From a virus: 56,849 nt of DNA. The first letter of the stretch is position 1; every line of letters starts with the position of its first letter. The stretch lies in IMG/VR virus record IMGVR_UViG_3300025108_000058, positions 1-56,849 of that record. One strand, written 5' to 3'. A program made the position numbers and the translations under genes. Of this stretch, positions 17,061-25,500 are shown one piece after another. Below the pieces are notes generated by a model, which was not told the DNA's origin, did no database searches, and saw only the letters and a list, made by a program, of their open reading frames with translations.

Positions 17061-17814
17061 GCTGTACTATTGTTAATCCTGTTGATTGAGGTTTTGATGG
17101 GTGTATACCTGTATTAAAAAAATCAAATGTCTTCCATTCAGGTCCTAATTCTTTTATAAATTTTGGTGGACCGTCAAAAAATTCATAATACTCTTTTTCA
17201 TCTTCTGTGATAATCATTTCTTTTTGGTACCTTTCATCAGTATCGTGAATAGCGATCATACCTTTTGGATTTAACAGTTGAGAGTATAGTTCAAAATCTT
17301 TTTTTACGTCTTCGTAAGAATGTCCTGCATCAATATAAAGAAAGTCGAATTTAATATCCTTCTTTACAAAATAATTGTAATATGCGTTTTCTGTAGTTTC
17401 TTTTATGAATTTAGGAATAAACTGGTATCTAAAGAAAGAATGAGGTTCTTCATAGTCTACTTTGCCTCCTACTCCGTTACATGCATCAACTAAATAAGTA
17501 ATTCCTATATCTCCATAATTAATATCGCTATCTCCATCAAATATTTCTGTGTCATGTAAATCTAATCTAGCTTGAGTCATTATTCTCGGTATAAATCCTC
17601 CTCCTGATCCTAAACAGCATAGTGTTTTATATCTCATAGCAACTATAATAGAGTGAACTAAATGACCATCTCCTAAATGGTAGTTAGTAGCACCGTGAGT
17701 CCATCTATAGGGTACTTGTCTAAACTCTTTTACCGGTTTACCGTTTATGTCTTTTGACATAACTGGATTGTTAGTAAGAAATTGTCTAATGTATTCTTTG
17801 TTGTAAATTTTCAT
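17053..17814 (-). CDS. Class I methyltransferase (Methyltransf_24-like)
   Basis: A CCLGSGGGFIPRIM glycine loop follows the first core strand, and FDFLYIDAGHSYEDVKKDFE gives the post-motif II region with the metal-binding Asp/His seen in sugar and glycopeptide O-methyltransferases. LNPKGMIAIHDTD follows as the core strand 5 with its HD pair. The pattern 'YIDAGHSYE-V--D' is distinctive. It probably methylates a sugar hydroxyl using SAM and a divalent metal. It starts two bases downstream of the preceding glycosyltransferase stop and overlaps the next transferase by 8 bases. Confidence 0.75.
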   Translation of the reverse strand: MKIYNKEYIRQFLTNNPVMSKDINGKPVKEFRQVPYRWTHGATNYHLGDGHLVHSIIVAMRYKTLCCLGSGGGFIPRIMTQARLDLHDTEIFDGDSDINYGDIGITYLVDACNGVGGKVDYEEPHSFFRYQFIPKFIKETTENAYYNYFVKKDIKFDFLYIDAGHSYEDVKKDFELYSQLLNPKGMIAIHDTDERYQKEMIITEDEKEYYEFFDGPPKFIKELGPEWKTFDFFNTGIHPSKPQSTGLTIVQRA

Positions 17815-17815
17815 A

Positions 17816-18670
17816 TTAACGTTTTTCTATATGTGCTAAGTTAAGATCAGTGAAATTAATGCATCTTGTCAAATGTTGTACTTCTCTATCGTAATTCTGG
17901 TCTGCTTTATCTGCTAATATCCATCTTTTTAATGGTCCGTAATGTTTAACGTATACTTCAGATTCATATATAGGCCATATACCTCTGTCATGATGTTCAC
18001 CCCATTCCCATGCATCGCAGTCCCAGTATGTAGCTACTAAAGACTTAAACTCTACTGCTCTCATATCAAACATATGTCTAAGAAATAGTTGTTCTGCAAA
18101 AATTAAATATTGAGAGTTAGGAACATCCATTGCAGTAAATTCTTCCATCAATTTAATACTCCCTGCAGCATAATCTTGAATAAACTTTGGATCAGGTAAT
18201 TGTAAAAAACTAACATTAACTGATTCAGTTTGCCATCTAGGGGTATATGAAAGTTTTCTGACATAATCATCAACATAACCTGGATAGTATCCTTTACCGT
18301 TTTCGATATTATGAACATAAAACTTATTAGGATCTAAATAAGTCTTTATAGGAGAGAATATATGTAAATCATTATCTACCATAATACACGGTTCAGTTTG
18401 TAAAGAAAGTACTTCGAGTTTTGCTGCTGCCCAAAAGATTTTTCTGTTTATATTATAGGTAGGTTTATAAAGTATTACTTCATCCCAAAAATGTAGTGTA
18501 TTAGTTAGTTTAAGCGTTTCTCTCGATAGTTCATCGCAATATAATATACATGTATCGTCCGGGTAGAATTTCTTCCATTGTCTAATAGATGCTATAAGTA
18601 TGAGTGTGTAAAGTTTACTGTAGAAACTAGCTTCACCTTTGACATTATCTAAAACCCAAATTACTCTCAA
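17816..18670 (-). CDS. GT-A fold glycosyltransferase-like protein
   Basis: The protein starts MRVIWVLDN, continues with KLYTLILIASIRQWKKFYPDDTCILYCD (GT8/GT32-like first strands and helix) and has EPCIMVDNDLHIF near residue 115, a clean DxD-like metal site. FAEQLFLRHMF and YVKHYGPLKRW in the second half resemble the segment that closes over the sugar donor. It is the first gene of the glycan operon: the next gene upstream, 48 bases away, belongs to the fibre block. No recognisable promoter octamer precedes it, though an A/T-rich stretch fills the gap. Confidence 0.65.
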   Translation of the reverse strand: MRVIWVLDNVKGEASFYSKLYTLILIASIRQWKKFYPDDTCILYCDELSRETLKLTNTLHFWDEVILYKPTYNINRKIFWAAAKLEVLSLQTEPCIMVDNDLHIFSPIKTYLDPNKFYVHNIENGKGYYPGYVDDYVRKLSYTPRWQTESVNVSFLQLPDPKFIQDYAAGSIKLMEEFTAMDVPNSQYLIFAEQLFLRHMFDMRAVEFKSLVATYWDCDAWEWGEHHDRGIWPIYESEVYVKHYGPLKRWILADKADQNYDREVQHLTRCINFTDLNLAHIEKR

Positions 18671-18718
18671 AACCTTTTATTTATTTAAATATACGAAAAA
18701 TATTTTATATACACAAGT

Positions 18719-19177
18719 TTATGGTGGATCTACGTGAGTCGTAGTAAAGTGTGCATAATATACGTCATGATCTGCTGCAGTATCGTCTGTTAGAGTAACG
18801 TTTGCATTAGTACTTATTGAATCCCCACTACCACTAGCAGCTGTTCTCCATGAATCGAATACATAAGGGTAAGAAGTAGTAGCTGATAAAGCTATTGATG
18901 TGTTTGTGATATTTATGTTTTTAACCGTAATAGTTTTTGTTGCAGAAACTGTATAGGGAGCAGTGATAGCAACATTACCACCATGTCCTCCTACGACTGA
19001 GCCATAGAACATACTACTGTTCTGTAAGAACGAAGCAGCGTAACTTCCTGATTGATCGGGTATAAATTCTGAATATGCTGTAGATGCAGAAACATTGTTA
19101 TTATCTGCAAGTGCATTAGACCAACTACTAAAAGTTTGAAATTCTACATTATTAGCTCCGTACGTAAATCTAGCCAT
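18719..19177 (-). CDS. Small putative virion protein, Ser/Thr-rich
   Basis: A 152-residue protein, low in charge and rich in Ser, Thr, Ala and Asn, with alternating hydrophobic strands (TITVKNINITNTSIAL, then YPYVFDSWRT) that suggest an all-beta fold. The YxFDSWR phrase recalls bacterial surface repeat domains. It ends the fibre block and is one base from the stop of its upstream neighbour. I do not recognise the family; a fibre tip or decoration role is inferred from location and composition. Confidence 0.5.
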   Translation of the reverse strand: MARFTYGANNVEFQTFSSWSNALADNNNVSASTAYSEFIPDQSGSYAASFLQNSSMFYGSVVGGHGGNVAITAPYTVSATKTITVKNINITNTSIALSATTSYPYVFDSWRTAASGSGDSISTNANVTLTDDTAADHDVYYAHFTTTHVDPP

Positions 19178-19178
19178 G

Positions 19179-19727
19179 TTATACTTTTTGTATTAATTCT
19201 TCGGAAAAAAATGTTGTGAGGTATTGTTTAAGTCTATCATATACGTATCCATATACATCATCAAAAGCTTTTAAGTCTATAACTGATCTTGTTTCTTTAA
19301 ATGAGCCTACTTGCACTTTTTTCGGTTTTACTACTGTTCTATATTTCAATATTTCCTCTCCATCTGCATCAAAGCTCACAAAAGGAACTTCTACCTCTAC
19401 CATTTGTTCCTCAAATCGAGGTGTTTCTACTTCCTGAACTTTACTAACAATTACTTTTTCAAATTGCGAAAGTATAAGTTCTTTCCCTTCACTTGTCGGT
19501 GTATCAAAATAAATAATATTATTCTGAATTAAACCTTTCATTCCTCTTACCTCTTCGTCTAAATAAACTCGGTTGTGCCTAACAGCATGACTTCTGTCTA
19601 CCCAGTAGGTAATTTGAAAACTAAGTTGTGCATTTACCTTATTAAAAGTAAATCCTTCAACCCTTACATACAACTCTTGCGTCGGTCCGAGATTAGTCTC
19701 GAAGTCCGCATTAATAATAAAACCCAT
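19179..19727 (-). CDS. Putative virion-associated protein of unknown family
   Basis: A 182-residue acidic protein with beta-rich N-terminus (ELYVRVEGFTFNKV, LSFQITYWVD) and a charged middle (VQEVETPRFEEQMVEVEVPF). The C-terminal helix FDDVYGYVYDRLKQYL looks like an oligomerisation segment. No catalytic motif is present. It lies 15 bases downstream of the S74 fibre gene and probably assembles with it, for instance as a fibre adaptor or chaperone. Confidence 0.5.
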   Translation of the reverse strand: MGFIINADFETNLGPTQELYVRVEGFTFNKVNAQLSFQITYWVDRSHAVRHNRVYLDEEVRGMKGLIQNNIIYFDTPTSEGKELILSQFEKVIVSKVQEVETPRFEEQMVEVEVPFVSFDADGEEILKYRTVVKPKKVQVGSFKETRSVIDLKAFDDVYGYVYDRLKQYLTTFFSEELIQKV

Positions 19728-19742
19728 TTAGTATAACTATAT

Positions 19743-21548
19743 TTATTTATTTTCGAGCTCTTTTACTTTAGCAGAAAGCTCTTTAACTGCTTCTATCAAT
19801 ACTGCTGTTAGTTTTTCATATTTAACAGCTTTATATCCATTATCTCTATTTTCAACTATTTCTGGAAGTACTTTTTCTACATCTTGTGCTATAACTCCTA
19901 TATCATGTCCTTCGTATACTTCTTGTTTATCATTCCAATCGAATTCTACTCCTCTTAAACTTTCTACTTTATCTAAAGCATTAGGTATATTCGATACATT
20001 GTCTTTTAATCTTTCATCTGAAGAATAGAATGCTACAATATCATTTGCTGCTCTAATTACACCAGATGTACCAGGTGCTGCTGTATCTACTCCAATACTA
20101 TCGAATCTTACATCACTAGTTGTTGCAACTGCTTGTCCAATCGCTATGTCGTTTGCATTAACTGTTACTCCTGTACCTGCTCCGATGTTAAATGTTCTAT
20201 CAGATCCTAGAGTACCTCCTCCTGTTAGTCCTGCTCCTGCTGTTAAATCTACTGCTGCTAAAGCGTAAGAAGCTGTTGCTGCATTTATTGCTTCAAATCT
20301 CACATTACCTGAACCTGATATTTGAGCAGCTGTTAGTCCTTTTATTAATGCTAAAGCAGTTACTTCACTATCCATTAAAGCTCCTGCTGCTGTAACATTT
20401 GTAGTATCTGTTACGTCTGCACTTGATTCAATTCCGTCTAATTTAGTTCCATCTGCATCAACATCTCTTCCGTCTACTGTTCCTGTTGTAATAATATTAC
20501 CTGCTATTCTTACAGGTGCATCAAAATTAAATCTTGAATTAGCATGATTCCAAGTCATAGCTTTGTCAGCGCCATCTATCGTTATACCAGCTCCATCTGC
20601 TGCAGCACTATCGGCTGCTCCAGAAGCAATTAAAATATTTTTATCTTCTACATTTAAAGAAGCTACTTGTAATTCTGTTTTAGTACCTAACACATTTAAG
20701 TTACCGTTTATAGTAACATCATTAGTAATTGCTAATCCGCTAAATGTAGGAGTATCTCCTGATTGTAGTCCTGAATCAACATCTGTATTTACTCCATTAG
20801 TAGCAAGTCTAACTGTACCTTGAGAAGGAGAACTAAGAACTGATGCTGAAACAATACCAGCTCCTGATTTTAACGCATATGATGCTGTTGCAGCATTTAT
20901 TGCTTCGAATCTTACATTACCTGAACCTGATATCTGTGCTGCAGTTAAGCCCTTAATTAATGCTAGCGCTGATACTTCTGAATCCATTAATGCTCCAGCA
21001 GCAGTTACATTTGTAGTATCCGTTACATCGGCTGAGGCTTCTATTGCATCTAGCTTTGTTTTATCTCCATCTGCAAAAGCACCTTCCGATGGTTTTACTT
21101 GTAATGTAGATATTGTTACACCTTTAATACCTGCAAGGTCAGTAACTTCTGAATCCATCACGGCTCCAGCTGATGTTACATTTGCAGTGTCTGTTACATC
21201 TGCACTTGCTTCAATTGCATTTAGCTTTGTATGATCTGCGTCTGTAAATACGTTAGAGTCAGAAGCAGCTTCTACTGCTGCTCTAATCTGTGCATCTGTC
21301 TGGTCTGCTGTAGCACTAGCCTCTATTGCGTCTAATTTAGACTTAAGAGTGTTAGTGAAATTATTCTGAGTTAGTGCACCGTCACCAACACCAATTTGAG
21401 CAGAAGAAGATATTAACGTTGGTTTACCTGTTATGTTTGCAAACGCAACCTGGTCAGCTGTTATATCTCCATCAAAGGAGCCAACAAACGATCCTGAAAA
21501 GGAACCGGTCGCTATTGCATTAGTCATTAAGGGGCTATCTATTCTCAT
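19743..21548 (-). CDS. Tail fibre protein with C-terminal S74 chaperone domain
   Basis: Residues 1-500 are low-complexity fibre sequence. They contain two copies of a unit with TDTTNVTAAGALMDSEV and GLTAAQISGSGNVRFEAI, plus HTKLNAIEASADV-type segments shared with the fibres at 22706-25477 and 25501-27774. From residue 509 (SSDERLKDN) to the end is an intramolecular chaperone domain of the peptidase S74 type, with HDIGVIAQDVEKVLPEIV and a C-terminal coiled coil. The Ser/Lys pair of SDxRLK is present, so self-cleavage after trimer folding is expected. Unlike its neighbours it lacks the W-K-K anchor at the N-terminus. A promoter octamer lies at 21568-21575. Confidence 0.85.
   Translation of the reverse strand: MRIDSPLMTNAIATGSFSGSFVGSFDGDITADQVAFANITGKPTLISSSAQIGVGDGALTQNNFTNTLKSKLDAIEASATADQTDAQIRAAVEAASDSNVFTDADHTKLNAIEASADVTDTANVTSAGAVMDSEVTDLAGIKGVTISTLQVKPSEGAFADGDKTKLDAIEASADVTDTTNVTAAGALMDSEVSALALIKGLTAAQISGSGNVRFEAINAATASYALKSGAGIVSASVLSSPSQGTVRLATNGVNTDVDSGLQSGDTPTFSGLAITNDVTINGNLNVLGTKTELQVASLNVEDKNILIASGAADSAAADGAGITIDGADKAMTWNHANSRFNFDAPVRIAGNIITTGTVDGRDVDADGTKLDGIESSADVTDTTNVTAAGALMDSEVTALALIKGLTAAQISGSGNVRFEAINAATASYALAAVDLTAGAGLTGGGTLGSDRTFNIGAGTGVTVNANDIAIGQAVATTSDVRFDSIGVDTAAPGTSGVIRAANDIVAFYSSDERLKDNVSNIPNALDKVESLRGVEFDWNDKQEVYEGHDIGVIAQDVEKVLPEIVENRDNGYKAVKYEKLTAVLIEAVKELSAKVKELENK
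20281..20423 (-). repeat. TAAGALMDSE / GLTAAQISGSG unit, copy A
   Basis: Downstream copy in the S74 fibre, about 600 bases from copy B, with the same coded phrase apart from single-residue changes. Boundaries approximate. Confidence 0.7.
20893..21030 (-). repeat. TAAGALMDSE / GLTAAQISGSG unit, copy B
   Basis: Upstream copy in the S74 fibre, coding VTAAGALMDSEVSALALIK and GLTAAQISGSGNVRFEAI. Boundaries approximate. Confidence 0.7.
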
Positions 21549-21567
21549 TGTGTATACTTTAATTTAT

Positions 21568-21575
21568 TATAAATA
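21568..21575 (-). promoter_or_regulatory. Late-promoter-like octamer TATTTATA
   Basis: Exact coding-strand octamer, 20 bases before the ATG of the S74 fibre gene and inside the 45-base gap between two fibre genes. Confidence 0.6.
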
Positions 21576-21593
21576 TAGGTTTTTATACATTAT

Positions 21594-22367
21594 TTACTTT
21601 TTGACTATAACCTTTCCGGTAAAACTGGAATCAAATTCTAACTGCACTTCATTTGATGAAGATGCAGAGATTAATCCCGGTAGTACTTGTAATTTATTTG
21701 AGTCATATATTTGCACTATTGGATAGTCTTCACCTAAGTTATGTGTTATAGTGTAGGCTGTATTCCCAGTAATACTTTCCTCGTATCTTGTAAGTAATTC
21801 TATTTGTGCAGATCCAGATAAAACACCTGTTCCGGATAGTACAGCTGATCCAGATGCTAGGTGACCTCCTTTTGCAACAACCACTCTTCCTGATGTAGAT
21901 GAATCAAAAGCTAAATCTACTCTGTTAACGGTTGCTGTAGTTATAGAGGAGGGTATAATTAGTTGATCACTATCATTATAGACTGATACTATTACATCTT
22001 TAGTACTAAAATTATGAGTAACTTGTTTTGAAGTTACATTAGTAAAGGTATCTGATACTGTTGCGTTTTCTACTACAGTAGTTGTAACGTTAGTTAATCC
22101 AGAGCCATCTCCGACAAATGCAGTCCCTGTAACACTACCTGTAATGTTAACTGAACCTGTAAAATAATGATTGTCTGATAACTCATCTCCAAATTTGTTA
22201 GAGCCTGAGGTAAATAGTATAGATTGAGAAACTATATTGGTAGTAAGTTTGTTTGCTACTATATCACCAGATACTACTAATGCAGATGCTGTTATAGCGT
22301 TCTCGACATAGAGATTGTTTAAATTAGCAGATGATCCGCTTAATATAATTTTTTTCCAGTTTGGCAT
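21594..22367 (-). CDS. Anchored fibre protein (short)
   Basis: The N-terminus MPNWKKIILSGSSANLN is the same anchor seen in the fibres at 22706 and 25501 (W-K-K then SGS). After a SGSVNITGSVTGTAFVG repeat segment come two beta modules that look like internal duplicates. Each contains a VTHNF/ITHNLG turn, then VSVYNDSDQL/VQIYDSNKL and VDLAFDSSTSGRVVV/VQLEFDSSFTGKVIV. The 257-residue protein ends right after the second copy, so it is likely a compact fibre or knob. Its leader contains a promoter octamer 66 bases from the ATG and two small GAAA-loop hairpins. Confidence 0.75.
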   Translation of the reverse strand: MPNWKKIILSGSSANLNNLYVENAITASALVVSGDIVANKLTTNIVSQSILFTSGSNKFGDELSDNHYFTGSVNITGSVTGTAFVGDGSGLTNVTTTVVENATVSDTFTNVTSKQVTHNFSTKDVIVSVYNDSDQLIIPSSITTATVNRVDLAFDSSTSGRVVVAKGGHLASGSAVLSGTGVLSGSAQIELLTRYEESITGNTAYTITHNLGEDYPIVQIYDSNKLQVLPGLISASSSNEVQLEFDSSFTGKVIVKK

Positions 22368-22388
22368 ACCTCTTACTATGGTTGGTTA

Positions 22389-22415
22389 CTCTTTCGAGCC
22401 CACTTCCCTTTCGGG
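22389..22415 (-). promoter_or_regulatory. Tandem GAAA-tetraloop mini-hairpins in a fibre mRNA leader
   Basis: On the coding strand the leader reads CCCGAAAGGG (22415-22406) and, eight bases on, CTCGAAAGAG (22398-22389). Each is a three-base-pair stem closed by a GNRA-type GAAA loop; the second gains a G-U pair outside. The stretch is much richer in G+C than its surroundings. The stems are short, so folding is uncertain; a structured 5' leader or protein-binding site is the proposal. Confidence 0.35.
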
Positions 22416-22432
22416 CCAATAATACATTTATA

Positions 22433-22440
22433 TATAAATA
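22433..22440 (-). promoter_or_regulatory. Late-promoter-like octamer TATTTATA
   Basis: Exact TATTTATA on the coding strand, 66 bases before the start of the 257-residue fibre gene. It matches the octamer found in front of at least ten other structural genes in the window. Confidence 0.55.
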
Positions 22441-22468
22441 TAAGGGAAAAAAGATTAATATCCTACTA

Positions 22469-22699
22469 TTATTCGGAATTAGCTAGTTTTGTAAGTTTAG
22501 CCATAATCTGATAGAATTGTTCAAACTCTGCTCCGGTGTAGTTTGCCTGTCTTAGTTTATTTACTAGAAAAGCAGCTTCGGTGGGACTAAAAAGGGAAGA
22601 ATGCTTCCTTTGTTTTTTTACTTCCTTAGGAAGCGGCTCCTCTTTATTGTCTTTTAATTTACTGTGTCTCAAAATTCCCATTAAAAACCTTTTTAACAT
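22469..22699 (-). CDS. Small basic protein between fibre genes
   Basis: A 76-residue protein with a basic N-terminal half (LRHSKLKDNKEEPLPKEVKK) and a helical C-terminal half that ends EFEQFYQIMAKLTKLANSE. I recall no family. It starts seven bases after the stop of the 923-residue fibre and has its own gap to the next gene. An alternative start six residues in (MGILRHSK) is possible. A fibre assembly or hinge protein is plausible from position. Confidence 0.55.
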   Translation of the reverse strand: MLKRFLMGILRHSKLKDNKEEPLPKEVKKQRKHSSLFSPTEAAFLVNKLRQANYTGAEFEQFYQIMAKLTKLANSE

Positions 22700-22705
22700 T
22701 TTTCA

Positions 22706-25477
22706 TTAGCTATAAATCCATATACTTTCATCTGACTCATTTATGTGAGTAGTACCTGTTCCTTGGAACGTTGGTGCTGAAGATGGATTACTATTAGATG
22801 TTTCTATATTTCCTATCTTAGACTCTACTGATGCACTAACTGCTGATTGTTTAACATCCTGTGCAAATCCGAATACGTTAGAAGGACTATCCCAGAATAT
22901 ACCTGAACCAGTGTTAGCATTATTAGTACCGTCTCCTGATGGATCTGATCCTCCAAATATAATACCTACATCTCCTCCAGTACTACCTGAGTTAAGTAGA
23001 ATCATTCTATCTTCTACATTCAAGTTAGTTACTTGTGCTTCGAATGTATTACCTGTTACTGTTAAATCCCCAGATACTGTCAAGTTAGTAAATTGAGGTG
23101 AATCGCCTGCTTGTAAACCTAAGTCTACATCTGTATTCACACCATTTATAGCTAATCTTGCTGTACCTTGTGATGGTGAAGAAAGAACTGATGCTGATAT
23201 TAATGTTGGTTTGTTAGTAATATCATCAAAGTCTGTTGATATACTGTCTATTCTTGCTCCTAGAGCATTACTAGCTGAAACGAATGATCCTGATATGTCT
23301 GCTGCTAATTGAGCTGATCCTGATACCACATCGTTTGCGATGCTAATAGTTATTTCATTATCTGATACTGTAGTAGTAATTGAATTGTCTCCTGTGAACG
23401 TTAAAGTCTCACCAGTAGTGTACGTATCGTTAGTTCCACTATCGGCTGATAATGTTATAGTACTTGTAATATTGTCGATTCTTGTACCTAAAGCATTACT
23501 TGCTGATACATAAGAACCAGAAATACCTGCTGCAGTTAGTGCTTTAACAGTTGCTATTTCTGCTAGTTCTGAATCCATTAAGGCTCCGGCAGCGGTTACG
23601 TTTGCTGTATCTGTTACGTCGGCTGATGCTTCTATTGCATTTAATTTAGAATGATCTGCATCTGTAAAGACATTAGAATCTGTTGCTGCTTCTACAGCTG
23701 TTCTAATCTCTGCATCTGTTTGATCTCCAGTAGCACCATCTTCAACATTTAAAAATGTTCTAACATCTGATGCTGATCCTGATATTACATTATCTCCAGT
23801 TGTATTAAGGAAAGCTCCATCTATTTGTGCTGAAGAAGATATAACTCCCTCTGCACTAAGCTTAGCTTTAACACCGTCTGTGAAAGTACTAGATGCTGTA
23901 GCTAATTCAATATTATCTGCATTAGCAACGATACCGTTATTTGCTGATACTACATTAAATGTTCTATTTGATGCTAAAGTTCCTCCACCTGTTAAACCTG
24001 TTCCTGCTGTAAAGTCTACAGCTTCTAAAGTATCTACTGCTCCTTCTGCTGTTCTTAGGTCAGATGCTAGAGAAGCACTTGCTGCAACAAATGAACCTGA
24101 TATATCTGCTGCTATTTGAGTTGAACCTGAAAGTAATCCTTGTCCTTTTAGGAAGGCTACGTCTACTTCCGATCCTGATTGTCCTCCAATCCATTTATTG
24201 TTAGTTCCGTCCCATAGTAAAGAACCTGATTTAGGACCATTTGCATCATTTATATGTAAACCTCCTAATGCAGCTCCTGTTCCGTTTAGAGCTACGATAT
24301 TATCTCCTATATCTAAAGTAGTTGAATCTATAGTCGTAGTAGTCCCTTGAACTTCTAAATCACCAGATAAAGTAAGGTTTGTAAATGTTGGAGAGTCTCC
24401 TGCTTGTAAGCCTAGATCTACATCTGTGTTAACACCGTTGAGTGCTAATCTTGCTGTACCTTGAGAAGGTGAGCTTAATACCGATGCAGAAACGATTCCT
24501 AATCCTAATTTAGTTGCGTAAGAAGAAGTAGCTGCATTTAAAGCTTCAAATCTAACATTACCGGATCCTGATATATCTGCTGCTATTTGAGCAGAAGAGG
24601 AAATTGTTCCGTCTGCAACAACTCCTGTTAATCCTGATCCATCTCCTTGAAAAGAACCAGAGAATCCAGACCCAGATACTGTTGTGAATATATTGTTTCC
24701 AACGAATGTATTTGAACCAGTGCTAGCAAAACCTAAGTTAACTAACTTATCATCTAATCCAGATATATTATCTGCTGATATAGATCCTGATACAATATGA
24801 CCACCTCTAGCGGCAACTATATACCCTGAAGTGCTTGAATCGAATGTTACTACTGCTCTGTTAGTTGTACTTAAAGTAACACTGGCAGGAATAATTTGTA
24901 CATTACTGTCGTTATATACTACTACATTAACGTTTCTAGAGTCGAAGTTGTGATCTAAATTAACTGATGTTTGATTCGTAAAGTCACTTTTTACTGTAGC
25001 AGCTTGAGAAACTGTAATATTAGTTAAATTTGATCCATTCCCTTCAAAAGACCCTGAGAATGCTGATCCTGATACTATACCTGCTCCTAAATCTACTATT
25101 GCAGCGGCTGATAAAGATCCTGATATATCTGCTGCTAATTGAGCTGAACCAGAAACTACATCATCTGCTATACTAATTGATATCTTGTTATCACTAACTG
25201 TCGTTGTTATAGAATTATCACCTTCAAAAGTTAAAGTTTCTCCAGTTGTGTATGTATCATTAGTACCTGAATCGGCAGATAATGTTATAGTACTCGTGAT
25301 ATTATCTATTCTCGTTCCTAAAGCGGTACTTGCTGAAACAAAAGAGCCAGAAACGTCGGCTGCTATTTGAGCTGAGGATGATAAGGCGCCTTGGAAGACA
25401 CCTGTTATATTTCCATCAACTGCTAATGAACTAAGTTCACCTTGTGATCCACTAAAGAGTATTTTTTTCCAGGCCAT
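22706..25477 (-). CDS. Large repetitive tail fibre protein (923 residues)
   Basis: It starts MAWKKILFSGSQGE, the shared anchor. The rest is built from repeated units: SGSAQ(L/I)AADISGS, TITLSADSGTNDTYTTGETL (present twice), HSKLNAIEASADV, and LTLSGDLEVQGTTTT...GLHINDANGPKSGSLLWDG. The last unit is also found almost unchanged in the next fibre gene. Low charge and many Ser, Thr, Gly, Ala and Asp residues fit a long trimeric beta fibre. The C-terminus IGFGGSDPSGDG... ESIWIYS lacks a chaperone domain. No enzymatic motif is seen. Confidence 0.8.
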   Translation of the reverse strand: MAWKKILFSGSQGELSSLAVDGNITGVFQGALSSSAQIAADVSGSFVSASTALGTRIDNITSTITLSADSGTNDTYTTGETLTFEGDNSITTTVSDNKISISIADDVVSGSAQLAADISGSLSAAAIVDLGAGIVSGSAFSGSFEGNGSNLTNITVSQAATVKSDFTNQTSVNLDHNFDSRNVNVVVYNDSNVQIIPASVTLSTTNRAVVTFDSSTSGYIVAARGGHIVSGSISADNISGLDDKLVNLGFASTGSNTFVGNNIFTTVSGSGFSGSFQGDGSGLTGVVADGTISSSAQIAADISGSGNVRFEALNAATSSYATKLGLGIVSASVLSSPSQGTARLALNGVNTDVDLGLQAGDSPTFTNLTLSGDLEVQGTTTTIDSTTLDIGDNIVALNGTGAALGGLHINDANGPKSGSLLWDGTNNKWIGGQSGSEVDVAFLKGQGLLSGSTQIAADISGSFVAASASLASDLRTAEGAVDTLEAVDFTAGTGLTGGGTLASNRTFNVVSANNGIVANADNIELATASSTFTDGVKAKLSAEGVISSSAQIDGAFLNTTGDNVISGSASDVRTFLNVEDGATGDQTDAEIRTAVEAATDSNVFTDADHSKLNAIEASADVTDTANVTAAGALMDSELAEIATVKALTAAGISGSYVSASNALGTRIDNITSTITLSADSGTNDTYTTGETLTFTGDNSITTTVSDNEITISIANDVVSGSAQLAADISGSFVSASNALGARIDSISTDFDDITNKPTLISASVLSSPSQGTARLAINGVNTDVDLGLQAGDSPQFTNLTVSGDLTVTGNTFEAQVTNLNVEDRMILLNSGSTGGDVGIIFGGSDPSGDGTNNANTGSGIFWDSPSNVFGFAQDVKQSAVSASVESKIGNIETSNSNPSSAPTFQGTGTTHINESDESIWIYS
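24125..24365 (-). repeat. Shared fibre module, copy 1
   Basis: Codes for a unit running from DLEVQGTTTTI through GGLHINDANGPKSG to LKGQGLLSG. A near-identical unit lies at about 26640-26885 in the neighbouring fibre gene. Boundaries are approximate. The synonymous differences show that the duplication is not brand new while the protein is kept. Confidence 0.75.
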
Positions 25478-25500
25478 CTATTATTTTATTATAATTATTA

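Noticed and set aside
20192-20395. Plus-strand open frames across the fibre genes, such as the Leu-rich frame here
   Set aside because: They are antisense to repetitive Ser/Thr/Ala/Gly-coding DNA, have repetitive low-complexity products and no promoter-like or start context. They are shadows of the fibre genes.
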